A stretch of DNA of 64,000 nt, taken from contig NZ_JABBGH010000001.1 of NCBI RefSeq assembly GCF_012927305.1, forward strand, positions 1,178,001 to 1,242,000, read 5' to 3'. Shown one piece after another: positions 36,962 through 47,637 of the stretch. A program made the position numbers and the translations under genes. Under the pieces are notes generated by a model, which searched no databases, was not told the DNA's origin, and saw nothing but the letters and a program-made list of their open reading frames with translations. Within the stretch, counting starts at the first letter, position 1. The number at the start of each line of letters is the position of its first letter. The DNA is from Hymenobacter polaris. GTDB lineage: Bacteria; Bacteroidota; Bacteroidia; Cytophagales; Hymenobacteraceae.

Positions 36962-38077
36962 ATGCGCCCGCTGCTGCTCACTTGCCTAGCCCTGCTTTTC
37001 GCCGCTACTCTGGCCCGCGCCCAGCGGCCCACCGACTTGTGGTATTTCGGCCAGCGGGCGGGACTCAGCTTCGCCAATGGGGCGCCCACGCCGCTTACCA
37101 ACGGGGCCATGACCACCTACGAGGGCTGCGCCGTGGCCACTACCCGGCGCGGCGAGCTGCTCTTTTACACCGACGGCCAAACCGTGTGGAACCGCCAGCA
37201 CCAGCCCATGCAAAGCGGGCGCCACCTCATGGGCTCGGGCAGCAGCACGCAGTCGGCCCTCATCGTGCCCGACCCCGGCTCGGGCAACGTCTTCTACATC
37301 TTCACGGTGGCTCCGCAGGGCGCGCCCGAAGGCCTGCGCTACTCGGTGGTAGACATGACCCGCGACAACGGCCTGGGCGACGTGGCCCGCACCAACCTGC
37401 TGCTGGTGACGCCCGTGGCCGAGAAGCTGGCCGCCGTGCGCCACCCCAACGGCCGCGACGTGTGGGTGGTGGCCCACCGCTGGAACTCCAACGCCTTCGT
37501 GGCCTACCTCGTCACGGCCGACGGCGTGAGTGCCAAGCCGGTGGCCAGCAACGTGGGCGCCACCACCGGCGGGCCCGGCCGCAACGCCATCGGGGCGCTC
37601 AAGTTCTCGCCCGACGGCACCAAGCTGGCGGCCGCCCTCTGGCGCGAAAACAACAAGTTTGAGGTGTACGACTTCAACCGCACCACCGGGCAGGTGAGCA
37701 ACCCGCGCAGCTTCGGGCCCTACCAGGAAGCCTACGGCGTGGAGTTTTCGCCCGACGGCACCAAGCTCTACGGCACGGCCAACGGCAACTCCTCGGCCAA
37801 AAATATTGCCGCCGGCGCCCTCGAAACTCAGGTGCTGCAAGTTGACCTGGCCACCAAAAAGGCGACCACCGTGGGCCACTCCAGCAACCACAAAATCGGC
37901 GCCCTGCAGCGCGGGCCCGACGGTAAAATCTACGTGGCCCGCGAGGACAATTCCTTCCTGGGGGTTATCGACAACCCGAATGCCAGCGGCGAGGCCGTGC
38001 GCTACCTCGACGACGGCCTGCAACTGGGCGGCCGCCGCAGCAAGCTGGGCTTGCCCGCCTTTATCGTGGAGCCCTAG
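36962..38077 (+). CDS. Secreted beta-propeller protein related to gliding/T9SS-type N-terminal regions
   Basis: A 371-residue protein: signal peptide (LLLTCLALLFAATLARAQ) followed by WD40/PD40-like repeats with FSPDGTKL occurring twice (ALKFSPDGTKLAAALW and GVEFSPDGTKLYGTAN). The opening DLWYFGQRAGLSFANGAPTPL...YEGCAVATTRRGELLFYTDGQTVWNR is the usual N-terminus of large Bacteroidota proteins that end in PKD and gliding-motility C-terminal domains, which are absent here. ATG 36962 opens the signal; the open frame to 36755 has no similarity. The stop lies in CCCTAGGG. Function unknown; it may be a stand-alone sensor or adhesin module. Confidence 0.8.
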   Translation: MRPLLLTCLALLFAATLARAQRPTDLWYFGQRAGLSFANGAPTPLTNGAMTTYEGCAVATTRRGELLFYTDGQTVWNRQHQPMQSGRHLMGSGSSTQSALIVPDPGSGNVFYIFTVAPQGAPEGLRYSVVDMTRDNGLGDVARTNLLLVTPVAEKLAAVRHPNGRDVWVVAHRWNSNAFVAYLVTADGVSAKPVASNVGATTGGPGRNAIGALKFSPDGTKLAAALWRENNKFEVYDFNRTTGQVSNPRSFGPYQEAYGVEFSPDGTKLYGTANGNSSAKNIAAGALETQVLQVDLATKKATTVGHSSNHKIGALQRGPDGKIYVAREDNSFLGVIDNPNASGEAVRYLDDGLQLGGRRSKLGLPAFIVEP

Positions 38078-38110
38078 GGCCAGGGCGCGGGGCGAGTGCA
38101 GCCTAAGCGG

Positions 38111-38118
38111 TAACTTTG
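38111..38118 (+). promoter_or_regulatory. TAnnTTTG -7 element before the FKBP gene
   Basis: TAACTTTG lies 23 bases before the ATG at 38134. Confidence 0.6.
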
Positions 38119-38133
38119 CTTAAAACTTATCGC

Positions 38134-39057
38134 ATGAAAAAGTATTTCGTTAGCCTTTCTCACCGCCTCGGCCTGGTGGTGCTGCTGGCGCTGGCCGGGA
38201 GTGCCAGCCTGAGCAGCTGCAGCAAGAAGGACGACCAGGTGACGGCCGACTACACGGCCACCGACGATGCCCTCATCCAGAAGTACATCGCCGCCAACAA
38301 CATCACCACCGCCCAGAAGCAGACCTCCGGCCTGTACTTCGTGCCCACGGTCACCAACGCCACCGCGGCCAAGCCCACGAGCGGCACTACCGTGTCCTTT
38401 CTCTTCACCGGCACGTTGCTCGATGGCACCGTATTTGGCACCTCGGGCCAGGATAAGAGTAAGGCGGCCTATTTCGTGCTGGGCAACCCAAATACGATTT
38501 CGGGCCTGCAGGAAGGCATCTCGCTGATGCACCTGGGCGACAAGGCGACTCTGCTCATTCCATCGGGGCTGGCCTTTGGGTCGGCTGGCAACGGCGGCAC
38601 CGTGCCGGCCAATACGGTCATTCGCATCGACGTGGAACTGGTAGATTTAAACTTCGCCGCCACCGACGACGCCCTCATCCAGCAGTACATCACGGCCAAT
38701 AATATTACGGGCGCCCAGAAGCAGGCTTCCGGGCTGTACTACGTGCCGGTAGTGGCCAACGCGGCGGGCACTCCGGCCGCGGCGGGCAAAACGGTCTCGG
38801 TGCTGTATACCGGCAAGCTGCTCGACGGCAGCACGTTTGACGCCTCCTCGCAGCACGGCAACACACCCCTAACCTTCACCCTGGGGGCCAAGCAGGTTAT
38901 TGCGGGCTGGGACGAAGGCATTGCCCTCATGCGCAAGGGCGAGAAAGCCACCCTGCTCATTCCATCGGCCCAGGCTTACGGCCCCAGCGGCGCGGGCACC
39001 GCCATTCCGCCCAATGCCGTGCTCCGCTTCGACGTGGAGCTGACCGACGTGAAATAG
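38134..39057 (+). CDS. Lipoprotein with two FKBP-type peptidyl-prolyl isomerase domains
   Basis: A 307-residue lipoprotein (lipobox LSSC after a leader VVLLALAGSASL). Two tandem units each start with ATDDALIQxYIxANNIT and TAQKQ/GAQKQxSGLY, followed by an FKBP core: the first has FLFTGTLLDGTVFGTS...LQEGISLMHLGDKATLLIPSGLAFG, the second VLYTGKLLDGSTFDAS...GWDEGIALMRKGEKATLLIPSAQAYG. The repeat arose by internal duplication. It should speed prolyl isomerisation of secreted proteins while anchored to a membrane. ATG 38134 is preferred over a TTG six codons upstream that lies inside the promoter. Confidence 0.92.
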   Translation: MKKYFVSLSHRLGLVVLLALAGSASLSSCSKKDDQVTADYTATDDALIQKYIAANNITTAQKQTSGLYFVPTVTNATAAKPTSGTTVSFLFTGTLLDGTVFGTSGQDKSKAAYFVLGNPNTISGLQEGISLMHLGDKATLLIPSGLAFGSAGNGGTVPANTVIRIDVELVDLNFAATDDALIQQYITANNITGAQKQASGLYYVPVVANAAGTPAAAGKTVSVLYTGKLLDGSTFDASSQHGNTPLTFTLGAKQVIAGWDEGIALMRKGEKATLLIPSAQAYGPSGAGTAIPPNAVLRFDVELTDVK

Positions 39058-39158
39058 CCTTTTGCGGCCCCGCGTACCCTAGGGGGCGGTTGCCGGCGTG
39101 GCAGCCGCCCCTTTTTGGTGGCGCAGCGTCCCCGCAGCTTGCGGGTTAGCAGGCAGCA

Positions 39159-40112
39159 TCAAGTGAGGAAGAGTTCCATGAAGACGTCGGCGCGGGCGTA
39201 GGGCGAGGCGGGCGGGTTGGCCACCGGCCGAAAGCCCAGCTTGCGGTAGAGGCGGAGGGCGGGCGTGAGCACGGAGTTGCTTTCCAAGTACAGCCGGGTG
39301 GCGCCCAGCTCGCGGGCCCTTTGCACGGCCGCTTGCCCTAGGCGGTAGCCCAGGCCCTGGCCCTGCGCGGCGGGCGACACGGCCATTTTGGCTAGCTCGT
39401 AGCCGGGCTCGTCGCGTAGCTTGATGAGGGCGCACGCCCCTACCACCTGCCCCGCGCTTTCAGCCAGCAAAATGCAGCCTCCGGGCGCCAGAATATAGTC
39501 TTGCGGCTGGTCGAGCGCCTTCAGGTCGGCGGGCTCCAAGGCAAAGTAGCGCGTTATCCACTCCACATTCAGCTGCCGAAAAATGGGCTGGTCCGCGGCC
39601 GTATAGTCGCGAATGTATTCGCCCGAGCTGACTCGCCGCTGCCGCGCCGCCGCCACGCGCTGGTGCAGGGGCTGCTGGTGCAGGTGCTGCTCCAGCGCTT
39701 CCAAGGCGGACCATAAGTGGGGCGCGGCCGTCGCCAGCAGGTCTTCTATGCCATGGCGCACATCGGCGGTTTGGGCCTGTAGCTGCGGCAGCAGGGTTTG
39801 GCCGCGAGCCGTAAGGTGCAGCAAGCGGCGGCGCTGGTCGCTGGCGCTGGGCTCGGCAGCCAGCAGCTCGCTCTTCACCAGTTCCTTCACCACCTGGCTT
39901 ACGGCGGCGTGGGTGTGGCCAAGGCGCTCGGCTATCTCGTTGGCCGTGAGGCCGGGCTGCTGCGCAACCAAGTAAAATACCGGGTACCAGCGCGGCTGAA
40001 AAGCCAGGTTGTAGTCGGCGTAGATGAGGCTAGCCTCGGCCGTAAGCTGCTCGCTGATGCGGCGAAGGCGGCTGCCCAGGGCCACTGGCCCTAGCTGGTG
40101 AATGAAATCCAC
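39159..40112 (-). CDS. MarR-family regulator fused to GNAT acetyltransferase
   Basis: A 317-residue fusion. Residues 1-150 are a MarR winged helix ([50 protein letters not shown]); residues 165-317 are a GNAT domain with the acetyl-CoA loop [15 protein letters not shown] and the [21 protein letters not shown] end. The fusion is a known architecture and could couple effector acetylation to derepression. I set the start at GTG 40112: the frame is open to a TTG at 40139, but that part carries the palindrome TGTAAGTACTTACA and the -7 box. It is divergent from meaB. Confidence 0.87.
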   Translation of the reverse strand: MDFIHQLGPVALGSRLRRISEQLTAEASLIYADYNLAFQPRWYPVFYLVAQQPGLTANEIAERLGHTHAAVSQVVKELVKSELLAAEPSASDQRRRLLHLTARGQTLLPQLQAQTADVRHGIEDLLATAAPHLWSALEALEQHLHQQPLHQRVAAARQRRVSSGEYIRDYTAADQPIFRQLNVEWITRYFALEPADLKALDQPQDYILAPGGCILLAESAGQVVGACALIKLRDEPGYELAKMAVSPAAQGQGLGYRLGQAAVQRARELGATRLYLESNSVLTPALRLYRKLGFRPVANPPASPYARADVFMELFLT

Positions 40113-40122
40113 AGAAAAACTA

Positions 40123-40144
40123 TGTAAGTACTTACACAAATATA
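40123..40144 (-). promoter_or_regulatory. Promoter and palindromic operator of the MarR-GNAT gene
   Basis: On the minus strand TATATTTG (40144-40137), a perfect TAnnTTTG -7 box, is followed at once by the perfect 14-bp palindrome TGTAAGTACTTACA (40136-40123). The start of transcription would fall inside the palindrome and the GTG start codon follows 10 bases later. A MarR dimer bound there would block its own promoter, and possibly meaB on the other side. Confidence 0.75.
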
Positions 40145-40233
40145 CTAACTGTCGGAAATCTTACCCCATGCTCCCTTGCGCTAGCGGGTGCTTCAAGTCC
40201 TGCTTAGCGCCGAGCATCCTTACTTTGCGCCCC

Positions 40234-41217
<984 letters not shown>

Positions 41218-41253
41218 GCGCACCGCGCCTCGTATGGCCGCCAAGGCCATTTC

Positions 41254-41934
41254 TTAGCGCAGGGCATGTTCAATGGCTTGGCGCAGGTACCGCAGGTTGC
41301 CGACATAGCCTTCTTTGTCGTAGGTATAGCGGCCGCTGCGGTCGAGGACCGCCGTGGTGGGGTAGCCTTCGATACCAAACTCCTGGGCCAGCGCCGGGGG
41401 CAAGGGCAGTACGGCAAAGCCAAAATCACCTTTGCTAGCGATGTAGCGCCGGAGCCGCTCTGCTTCGTCGCGCGCGAAGGAAATGAATACCACCGCCGGA
41501 TTAGCGCGGTAATCGCTGGCCAGCTGCTTGAGCGCGGGCATTTCTTGCTGGCACACGCCGCACTTGATAAACCAAAAATTCAACACGACCACCTTGCCGC
41601 GCAGGGCGGCTAGGCTGTACGACTGGCCGTTAATGTCCGTTAGAGTAAACGCCGGCGCGGGGGTCAGGTAGGCGCGAGCGGGTGACACCGCCTGCGTCCG
41701 CACGCTATCGGGGGCGGGCGCCGGGCGCAGCGAAATAGACGTGATAACGGCGTTGGCTATCTGGGCCTTATCCGTCACAAATTGATTGGTTTGCAGCTTA
41801 TTTCTGTAGGCTTGGCGCGAAAGTACCGTCCCATCTGCGTCGGTGAAGACGGTAGCCTTCGTCACGCGCGGGCGCTGCGCAGCGGCCGTAAGCGAAACCA
41901 CCAGCAGGCTCATAAGGGCAAAAACGCGCATCAT
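41254..41934 (-). CDS. TlpA-type periplasmic thioredoxin-like reductase
   Basis: A 226-residue exported protein: signal peptide (MMRVFALMSLLVVSLTAAAQ), a 70-residue spacer and a C-terminal TlpA fold (APAFTLTDINGQSYSLAALRGKVVVLNFWFIKCGVCQQEMP) with an intact CGVC redox site and cis-Pro GYPTTAV. It should reduce or exchange disulfides in the periplasm. It is a single minus-strand gene between meaB and the fucose cluster and is moderately less GC-rich than its neighbours. Confidence 0.88.
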   Translation of the reverse strand: MMRVFALMSLLVVSLTAAAQRPRVTKATVFTDADGTVLSRQAYRNKLQTNQFVTDKAQIANAVITSISLRPAPAPDSVRTQAVSPARAYLTPAPAFTLTDINGQSYSLAALRGKVVVLNFWFIKCGVCQQEMPALKQLASDYRANPAVVFISFARDEAERLRRYIASKGDFGFAVLPLPPALAQEFGIEGYPTTAVLDRSGRYTYDKEGYVGNLRYLRQAIEHALR

Positions 41935-42137
41935 AGCGGAGACTTGGTTAAGGATTGCGCAAAGTACACCGGCCTGTCTATTGCCAACCTAGTGAGCTTG
42001 TCGGCTTTCCCGCAAAGTAAGCTAGCCACAACTTGCGGCGGAAGCAGCGTAGCCACTGGCGCAGCAGCTACCGGCTAAGTAGCGCCTAGCCCTATCTTCC
42101 CTGTCGCAAACGCGTTGCCTCTACCTGCTCTTGCCCC

Positions 42138-42506
42138 ATGAAGGATTTCCCACCCGCCGGCCGCTTGCCCAAGCGCTACTGCAAAACCCTGCAACTGCGC
42201 GACGACGCCACCCTGATTGCCGCCTACCGGCAGGCGCACGCGGCTGGCGCCGTGTGGCCGGAAATAACGCAGGGCATGCGCGCCGTGGGCATTCTGGATA
42301 TGGAAATTTACTTGCTGGGCACGCAGCTATTTATGATAATGGATACCGAGCCCGACTTCGACCACGACGCCGCCATGCGGGCCCTGGCGGCCCAGCCGCG
42401 GCAGGCCGAGTGGGAAGCCTACGTGGCCACGTTTCAGCAAACGGCGGGCACCACTGCCGAGGCGAAGTGGCAGCTGATGGAACGGATTTACAAGCTAGCG
42501 GACTGA
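42138..42506 (+). CDS. L-rhamnose/L-fucose mutarotase (RhaM family)
   Basis: A 122-residue RhaM-type protein: RYCKTLQLRDDATLIAAYRQAHA...VWPEITQGMRAVGILDMEIYLLGTQLFMIMDTEPDFDHDAAM and the final KWQLMERIYKL. It interconverts the anomers of a 6-deoxy-L-hexose. It leads a sugar cluster whose other members (FucP, lactonase, SDRs, FAH-type hydrolase) point to L-fucose, so fucose is the likelier substrate here. The next gene starts 56 bases downstream. Confidence 0.9.
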   Translation: MKDFPPAGRLPKRYCKTLQLRDDATLIAAYRQAHAAGAVWPEITQGMRAVGILDMEIYLLGTQLFMIMDTEPDFDHDAAMRALAAQPRQAEWEAYVATFQQTAGTTAEAKWQLMERIYKLAD

Positions 42507-42561
42507 CGGGCAGCGAACTTGCTACCTTGCCGGCCGTTGCGTGCTTACTCTTCCTGCTTCC

Positions 42562-43815
42562 ATGCCCACCCCCCGGAGTCCGTTTTTTGCCGTCGCGCTC
42601 ATCACCTCCCTGTTTTTCCTGTGGGGGTTTGCGCTCAACCTCAACCCCATCCTCATTCCGCACCTCAAGAAAGCCTGCCAGCTCACCGACGCGCAATCGG
42701 CCTTTATCGATTCGGCCTCCTACATCGCCTACTTTCTGCTGGCCCTGCCGGCCGGGCGGTTTATGAAGCGCCGCGGCTACAAGGCGGGCATCGTGCTGGG
42801 GCTGGGGCTGTTTGCCACCGGGGCTTTTCTGTTTTATCCAGCGGCGGCCGCGCGCTCCTACGCCTTTTTCCTAGGGGCGCTGTTTGTCATCGCCGCGGGC
42901 CTCACCTTCCTCGAAACGGCCGCTAACCCCTATATTACGGTGCTTGGCGACCCGGCCAGCGCCACCCAGCGCCTCAACTTCGCGCAGTCGTTCAACGGCC
43001 TGGCGGCTACGCTGGCCCCGCTGCTGGGCGGCGCGTTCATCCTCTCGGGCAAGTCCTTGACCGAGAGCCAACAGCTGGCCATGAGCGGCCCGCAGCTGGC
43101 CGCTTACCTCAACCACGAGGCCGCGGCCGTGCAGGTACCCTACCTGCTCATTGGCAGCGTGGTGCTGCTCCTTGCGCTGGTGCTGTATTTCACACGCCTG
43201 CCCGATATAGTGGAGGTTACCGACGCGGCCGGGCCGCCCCGCCCGCTGTGGCGCGAACGCAACCTGCTGCTGGGCGTGCTGGCGCAGTTTTTTTACGTGG
43301 GGGCCCAGGTTTGCGTCAGCAGCTTTTTCATCCGCTTTGCCAGCAAGGTGGCCGGCATTGGCGAAAAAACGGCTACCCTGTATCTGTCGGGGGCGCTGCT
43401 GGGCTTCATGGCCGGGCGCTTCATCGGCACCTTCCTCCTGCGCTACGTGCCGGCCGCGCGGCTGCTGGCCATCTACAGCCTGCTGAATTTCTTTTTGGTG
43501 CTGCTGGCGGTGCTGCTGCCCGGCAAGCTGGCGGTGTATGCGCTGGTGGGCGTCGAGTTTTTTATGTCTATCATGTTCCCCACCATCTTCTCGCTCGGCA
43601 TCCGGGGCCTAGGGGCCGCCACCAAGGAAGGCGCCTCGCTGCTCATTATGGCCATCGTGGGCGGGGCCGTGTTTCCCGTGCTCATGGGCCGGGTGTCCGA
43701 CGCCAGCACTATTCAGGTGGCCTACGCGGTGCCAGCCGTTTGCTTTCTGGTGGTGCTTTTCTTTGCCCTCAAAAATGCCCGCGTGCGGCACCTCACGCTT
43801 AGCACCGCGCACTAG
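42562..43815 (+). CDS. fucP: L-fucose:H+ symporter permease (FucP-like MFS)
   Basis: A 417-residue major facilitator with twelve predicted helices. FucP hallmarks are FFLWGFALNLNPILIPHLKKA, the LPAGRFMKRRGYKAGI loop, FLETAANPYITVLG and RLNFAQSFNGLAATLAPLLGGAF. It should import L-fucose with protons across the inner membrane. ATG 42562 is preferred over an upstream GTG at 42541. It is the second gene of the fucose cluster and is followed by the lactonase gene after 21 bases. Confidence 0.92.
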   Translation: MPTPRSPFFAVALITSLFFLWGFALNLNPILIPHLKKACQLTDAQSAFIDSASYIAYFLLALPAGRFMKRRGYKAGIVLGLGLFATGAFLFYPAAAARSYAFFLGALFVIAAGLTFLETAANPYITVLGDPASATQRLNFAQSFNGLAATLAPLLGGAFILSGKSLTESQQLAMSGPQLAAYLNHEAAAVQVPYLLIGSVVLLLALVLYFTRLPDIVEVTDAAGPPRPLWRERNLLLGVLAQFFYVGAQVCVSSFFIRFASKVAGIGEKTATLYLSGALLGFMAGRFIGTFLLRYVPAARLLAIYSLLNFFLVLLAVLLPGKLAVYALVGVEFFMSIMFPTIFSLGIRGLGAATKEGASLLIMAIVGGAVFPVLMGRVSDASTIQVAYAVPAVCFLVVLFFALKNARVRHLTLSTAH

Positions 43816-43836
43816 TTGCCGCCCGACTTGCCGCCC

Positions 43837-44670
43837 ATGAAAATCGACGCGCACCAGCACTTCTGGCAGTACGACCCCCAGCGCTACGCCTGGATAACGG
43901 CTGAGCTGGGCGCCATCCGGCGCGACTACGCCCCGGCCGACTTGCAGCCCTTGCTGGCCGCCGAGGGCCTAGGGGGCTGCGTGCTGGTTGAGTCGGAGCC
44001 CAGCGAGGCGGCCACCCAGCGGCTGCTGCACCAGGCCGCGCAGCACGCGTTCATCAAGGGCGTGGTGGGCTGGGTGGACCTGCAGGCGCCCGACGTGGCC
44101 GAGCGGCTCGCCTACTACCAGCAGTTCAGCCAGCTGAAGGGCTTCCGGCACGGGCTGCAAGGCGAGCCCGACCGCGCCCTCATGCGGCGGCCCGCCTTCC
44201 GCCGGGGCATCGCGGCCCTAGGGGCGGCCGGCTTTGCCTACGACCTGCTCATTTTGCCCGACCAGCTGGGCTACGCCACCGAGCTGGCGGCGGCCTTTCC
44301 GCACCAGCGCTTCGTGCTCAATCACCTCGCCAAGCCGCCCATTCGGGCGGGGCAGGTGGCGGCGTGGGCCGCGGCACTGCGCGCGCTGGCTGCCCACCCA
44401 AACGTGTGGTGCAAGGTATCGGGCCTGGTTACCGAGGCCGCCTGGCACCAGTGGCAGCCGCCCGACTTCCGGCCCTACCTCGATGTGGCCTTCGAGGCCT
44501 TTGGCCCCGCCCGCCTGCTGTTTGGCTCCGATTGGCCGGTGTGCGAGTTGGCGGGCGGCTACGCGGCCGTGGTGGCCCTGGCCCGTCAGTACGTGGCGGC
44601 GCTGTCGGTCCCCGAGCAGGCGCTTTTCTGGGGCGGCGCGGCGGCGGCCTGCTACCAGCTGGCCAGCTGA
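43837..44670 (+). CDS. Amidohydrolase, probable L-fuconolactonase
   Basis: A 277-residue TIM-barrel amidohydrolase 2 protein: MKIDAHQHFWQYDP with the metal HxH, GVVGWVDLQAP, FVLNHLAKPPI, NVWCKVSGLVTEA and LLFGSDWPVCEL. Family members open sugar or aromatic lactones. Next to fucP and fucose-type dehydrogenases the likely reaction is L-fucono-1,5-lactone to L-fuconate. ATG 43837 is chosen for the conserved start. Confidence 0.92.
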   Translation: MKIDAHQHFWQYDPQRYAWITAELGAIRRDYAPADLQPLLAAEGLGGCVLVESEPSEAATQRLLHQAAQHAFIKGVVGWVDLQAPDVAERLAYYQQFSQLKGFRHGLQGEPDRALMRRPAFRRGIAALGAAGFAYDLLILPDQLGYATELAAAFPHQRFVLNHLAKPPIRAGQVAAWAAALRALAAHPNVWCKVSGLVTEAAWHQWQPPDFRPYLDVAFEAFGPARLLFGSDWPVCELAGGYAAVVALARQYVAALSVPEQALFWGGAAAACYQLAS

Positions 44671-44976
44671 GCTGGCCGCCGCGCGCGGGCCCGCACCTCG
44701 TTTTTCCGTTGTTTCTTTCGCCCTCTTTACGCCCCTAGCTGCTGCCATGCCCGCTACCCCGCCGAGCTGCCCCGCCGCCGCGCGTCGCTTTCCGCAAAGC
44801 AACCCGGCCGCCAACGTGCTGATAGCGCTGCCCACCCGGCCCCCCGGTGGCCGAGCTGCCGGAGCAAGACGACTGCCTTTTTTGGCGGCGTGGCGTCGGC
44901 CCACAGCCCTAGGGGGTGCCCGCAAAGGCGGTCCTGCCAGCCGCCTTTTTCACTTCCCTACCCTATTCTTCGCAGC
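44671..44976. other. 306-base gap in the fucose cluster, possible relic of a UxaA-type dehydratase
   Basis: No intact gene. From an ATG at 44747 one frame reads RRFPQSNPAANVLIALPTRPPGG, which loosely resembles the N-terminus of UxaA/altronate-dehydratase proteins (HP-x-DNVLVAL-x-x-L-x-x-G), then loses any similarity. L-fuconate dehydratase is the one step missing from the neighbouring genes. The resemblance is weak and could be chance. The gap also carries CCCTAGGG at about 44908. Confidence 0.25.
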
Positions 44977-45741
44977 ATGTTTTCATTAGCCAACAAAACG
45001 GCCGTAGTAACTGGGGGCGGCAGCGGCATCGGCCTGGCCGTGGCCGAGCTGTTTGCCCGGCAAGGAGCCGTGGTGCACATCCTGGAGCGCGACGCGGCCA
45101 CCGGGCAGGCCGCGGTCGACCGCATTACCGAGGCCGGCGGCACGGCCCACGCCCACGTGGCCGACGTGGCCGACCAGGCGCAAGTACGGGCTGCTTTCGC
45201 GCAAATCGGCCAGCTCAACATCCTGGTCAATAACGCCGGCATTGCCCACGTGGGCAACGTGGAGAACACCACGGAGGCCGACTTCGAGCGGGTGTACCGG
45301 GTGAATGTGGCGGGCATCTACAACTGCCTGCACGCGGCCGTGCCGCTGCTACGGGCCGGGGGCGGCGGGGCCATTATTAACATGGCTTCCATCGCGGCCC
45401 ACGTGGGCATTACCGACCGCTTCGCCTACTCCATGAGCAAGGGTGCCGTGCACGCCATGACGCTCTCGGTGGCCCGCGACTACCTGAGCGTTGGCATTCG
45501 CTGCAACAGCATCTCGCCCGCCCGCGTGCACACCCCATTCGTGGATGGCTTCGTGGCCAAGAACTACCCCGGCCGCGAAGCCGAGATGTTCGAGAAACTG
45601 TCGCGCAGCCAGCCCATCGGCCGCATGGGCACCCCAGCCGAAGTGGCAACCCTGGCCCTGTATCTGTGCTCGGACGAGGCCGGCTTCGTCACGGGCTGCG
45701 ACTACCCGCTCGACGGGGGCTTCATCACGCTCAACAACTAA
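44977..45741 (+). CDS. SDR oxidoreductase, probable 2-keto-3-deoxy-L-fuconate dehydrogenase
   Basis: A 254-residue SDR with VVTGGGSGIGLAVAELFA, NNAGIAHVGNVE, and intact Tyr-x3-Lys in FAYSMSKGAVHAMTLSVA, ending in CDYPLDGGFITLNN. The sequence SPARVHTPFVDGF and its placement directly before an FAH-family hydrolase fit the dehydrogenase that oxidises 2-keto-3-deoxy-L-fuconate to the diketo acid. ATG 44977 starts the fold. Assignment of this SDR to this step rather than to fucose oxidation is by context. Confidence 0.85.
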   Translation: MFSLANKTAVVTGGGSGIGLAVAELFARQGAVVHILERDAATGQAAVDRITEAGGTAHAHVADVADQAQVRAAFAQIGQLNILVNNAGIAHVGNVENTTEADFERVYRVNVAGIYNCLHAAVPLLRAGGGGAIINMASIAAHVGITDRFAYSMSKGAVHAMTLSVARDYLSVGIRCNSISPARVHTPFVDGFVAKNYPGREAEMFEKLSRSQPIGRMGTPAEVATLALYLCSDEAGFVTGCDYPLDGGFITLNN

Positions 45742-45765
45742 TTCAGTACCTTACTCTTTCGTCTT

Positions 45766-46629
45766 ATGAAGCTTCTGCGCTACGGCCCAGCGGGGCACGA
45801 ACAGCCCGGTATTTTACTTAACGACCAGCCGGTTGGCTTGCCCGACTTTGGGCAGGACTACGACGAGGCCTTTTTTAGCGGCGACGGCCTGGCCCGCCTG
45901 GCCGCCTACGTGCAAGCCCACGCCAGCCAGCTACCGCCCCTAGGGCCCGATGAGCGCCTGGGGCCGCCGGTGGCCCGCCCGTCGAAAATCGTGTGCATTG
46001 GCCTCAACTACGCCGACCACGCCCGCGAAACCAACGCCGCGCCGCCTGCCGAGCCCATTATCTTTTTGAAATCGACCACCGCCGTGGTGGGCCCCCACGA
46101 CGCCATCATGATTCCGCGCCACTCGGTGAAAACCGACTGGGAAGTGGAGCTGGCCGTGGTTATCGGGCGCCGGGCCTCCTACGTGGACGAGGCCGCGGCG
46201 CTCGACTACGTGGCCGGCTACGTGCTGCACAACGACGTGAGCGAGCGCGAGTTTCAACTGGAGCGGGGCGGCACCTGGGACAAGGGCAAGGGCAACGACA
46301 CCTTCGCGCCCCTAGGGCCCTGGCTGGTAACGCCCGACGAGGTAGCCGACGTGGACAACCTGCGCCTGTGGCTGACGGTGAACGGCCAAAAAATGCAGGA
46401 CGGCACCACCGCCGACCTCATCTTCAAGATTCCCTTCCTGATTTCCTACATCAGCCAGTTTATGACCCTGCTGCCCGGCGACATCATCTCGACCGGCACA
46501 CCCGCTGGCGTGGGCCTAGGGTTCAAGCCGCCCGTGTACCTCAAACCCAGCGACGTGGTGGAGCTAGGCATTGACGGGCTAGGTACTGCTCGCCAGCCGG
46601 TGCAGGCCTACGCTGCGCCGGCAGGTTAA
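45766..46629 (+). CDS. FAH-family hydrolase, probable 2,4-diketo-3-deoxy-L-fuconate hydrolase
   Basis: A 287-residue fumarylacetoacetate hydrolase-fold enzyme: KIVCIGLNYADHARETN, PIIFLKSTTAVVGPHD, DWEVELAVVIGRRA with the metal acids, GYVLHNDVSEREFQLERGGTWDKGKGNDTFAPLGPWLV and STGTPAGVGLG. In the non-phosphorylating fucose route it would split the diketo acid into pyruvate and L-lactate. It follows the SDR by 24 bases, consistent with one transcript. Confidence 0.92.
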   Translation: MKLLRYGPAGHEQPGILLNDQPVGLPDFGQDYDEAFFSGDGLARLAAYVQAHASQLPPLGPDERLGPPVARPSKIVCIGLNYADHARETNAAPPAEPIIFLKSTTAVVGPHDAIMIPRHSVKTDWEVELAVVIGRRASYVDEAAALDYVAGYVLHNDVSEREFQLERGGTWDKGKGNDTFAPLGPWLVTPDEVADVDNLRLWLTVNGQKMQDGTTADLIFKIPFLISYISQFMTLLPGDIISTGTPAGVGLGFKPPVYLKPSDVVELGIDGLGTARQPVQAYAAPAG

Positions 46630-46659
46630 GAGAGTATAGCGAAAGTTCTAACGCGAAAA

Positions 46660-46745
46660 AGAACGTCATGCTGAGCTTGCCGAAGCATCTCTACTGCACC
46701 ATGTGGCGTGGTAGAGATGCTTCGGCAAGCTCAGTACGACGTTCT
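46660..46745. repeat. Dispersed hairpin repeat, copy 9, inside the fucose cluster
   Basis: AGAACGTCATGCTGAGCTTG pairs with CAAGCTCAGTACGACGTTCT (two mismatches); inner arms GCCGAAGCATCTCTAC / GTAGAGATGCTTCGGC are perfect. It separates the FAH hydrolase gene from the last SDR gene of the cluster. Confidence 0.92.
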
Positions 46746-46751
46746 AAGTAG

Positions 46752-47573
<822 letters not shown>

Positions 47574-47637
47574 TTTGGCCGCGGCTAACCCTAGGGTCGG
47601 GCGCAGCCAGTTACCCTCTTTAACTTTTCCTTTTCCC

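Noticed and set aside
39159..40139. Start of the MarR-GNAT gene at TTG 40139
   Set aside because: This would encode the palindromic operator and begin at the end of the -7 box; GTG 40112 fits better.
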